Source of the DNA: Propionibacteriaceae bacterium
GTDB taxonomy: Bacteria; Actinomycetota; Actinomycetes; Propionibacteriales; Propionibacteriaceae
NCBI GenBank assembly: GCA_009787035.1
Contig: WRGV01000154.1
Coordinates: forward strand, 1-5,252
Reading direction: 5' to 3'
DNA: 5,252 nt
In this document: in pieces, positions 4,899 to 5,252 of the stretch
Layout: each line of letters begins with the position of its first letter
How positions within the stretch are numbered: position 1 is the stretch's first letter
Notes under the pieces: generated by a model
What the model saw: the letters and a program-made list of their open reading frames with translations, nothing else
What the model was told of the DNA's origin: nothing
The model's database searches: none
Position numbers and translations under genes: made by a program

Positions 4899-4920
4899 AT
4901 TCCGGGGCAATTCCGGGGCC
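4899..4920. repeat. Tandem direct repeat, 2 x 11 bp (ATTCCGGGGCA/C)
   Basis: ATTCCGGGGCA (4899-4909) is followed at once by ATTCCGGGGCC (4910-4920), 10 of 11 identical. The first copy can also form a hairpin with CCCCGG at 4889-4894. It lies ~180 bp from the outer end of site B; site A has a 10-bp tandem repeat at ~150 bp. Candidate integrase arm-type sites. The rest of 4846-5044 shows no gene that I can support. Confidence 0.5.
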
Positions 4921-5056
4921 TGAGCATTGCGGCGTGCACGATCAGGCGTTGTCCATATCGCTTCAAGTGTTGTCCGTTTCCGGCAGGGTCTTCCCGCACG
5001 CGGACGGCTGTGGGTGAATGGTGGCTTCCCCGTCAGCCTGATCGGAAGGGACGGCC

Positions 5057-5252
5057 GTGCTGCTGCTGATGCTGGTGACTCTGGTCGTCGCCATGGGCCA
5101 GTTGTGCGTGGTGGGCGCGTGGTCGCGGTCGGTGCGGTTCTCGACGGTGCTGCGGGCCGCGATGACGGGGTTCCTGGTCTGTGGTCCGGCTGTGGCGGGG
5201 CTGGAGTGGGTGTTCACCCGGCTGCCGAACCGGGCGGGCTTGGGGACGCTGC
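5057..5252 (+). CDS. Membrane protein, N-terminal part, possibly PrsW-like; runs off right edge
   Basis: From GTG at 5057 the frame stays open to the window end (65 codons). It begins LLLMLVTLVVAMGQLCVVGA, a hydrophobic helix (residues ~2-21), then a basic stretch WSRSVRFSTVLR (~22-33), then a second hydrophobic segment AAMTGFLVCGPAVAGLEWVF (~34-53) and TRLPNRAG. GGAAGGGA at 5044-5051 is a good Shine-Dalgarno five bases before the GTG; an ATG at 5069 is a less well-spaced alternative. The pattern of an N-terminal helix, a W-S-R-S loop and a C-G-P-A-V-A-x-x-E-W segment recalls PrsW-family intramembrane proteases found near actinobacterial conjugation genes, but the catalytic glutamates would lie beyond the window, so this is a guess. 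It would belong to whatever element lies right of site B. Confidence 0.5.
   Translation, partial: MLLLMLVTLVVAMGQLCVVGAWSRSVRFSTVLRAAMTGFLVCGPAVAGLEWVFTRLPNRAGLGTL

Overview
The window is high-GC DNA with GC-ending codons, GTG/TTG starts and gene families typical of Actinobacteria. I cannot name a genus. It looks like a decayed accessory region built from integrative/conjugative element debris. No complete housekeeping gene is visible.

Layout, left to right. (1) Positions 1-656, minus strand: the C-terminal part of an IS256/Mutator-family transposase runs off the left edge. It abuts, out of frame, the first ~23 codons of a tyrosine integrase, which is preceded by an excisionase-like helix-turn-helix gene whose stop overlaps the integrase start (GTGA). 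(2) 721-1096: an attachment-like site containing the 3' half of a proline-type tRNA (minus strand), followed by a palindrome, a tandem 10-bp repeat and a GC-rich stem-loop, with no gene. (3) 1097-2629, plus strand: a complete AbiE (type IV) toxin-antitoxin operon. It has a promoter inside an inverted repeat, then antitoxin abiEi and nucleotidyltransferase toxin abiEii, overlapping by GTGA. (4) 2722-3546, minus strand: a second, unrelated-looking AbiEi antitoxin without a toxin gene; a 12-codon GTGA-overlapping ORF after it may be the stump of a lost toxin. (5) 3686-4710, minus strand: the C-terminal helicase end of a TraA-type conjugative relaxase, cut off at its 5' end and frameshifted internally. 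(6) 4720-4820: a second copy of the attachment-like site, same orientation, offset exactly 3,999 bp from the first, with similar arm architecture. (7) 5057 to the right edge, plus strand: the start of a membrane protein, possibly PrsW-like.

How it fits together (inference): the two homologous att-like repeats bracket a ~4.0 kb block carrying one intact toxin-antitoxin pair, one orphan antitoxin and the wreck of a conjugation gene. This resembles tandem accretion of related elements at one tRNA gene followed by deletion. The addiction module may be what keeps the block, and the orphan antitoxin may survive because it still protects against a toxin elsewhere. The left integrase is dead, so any excision between the repeats would need an integrase supplied in trans.
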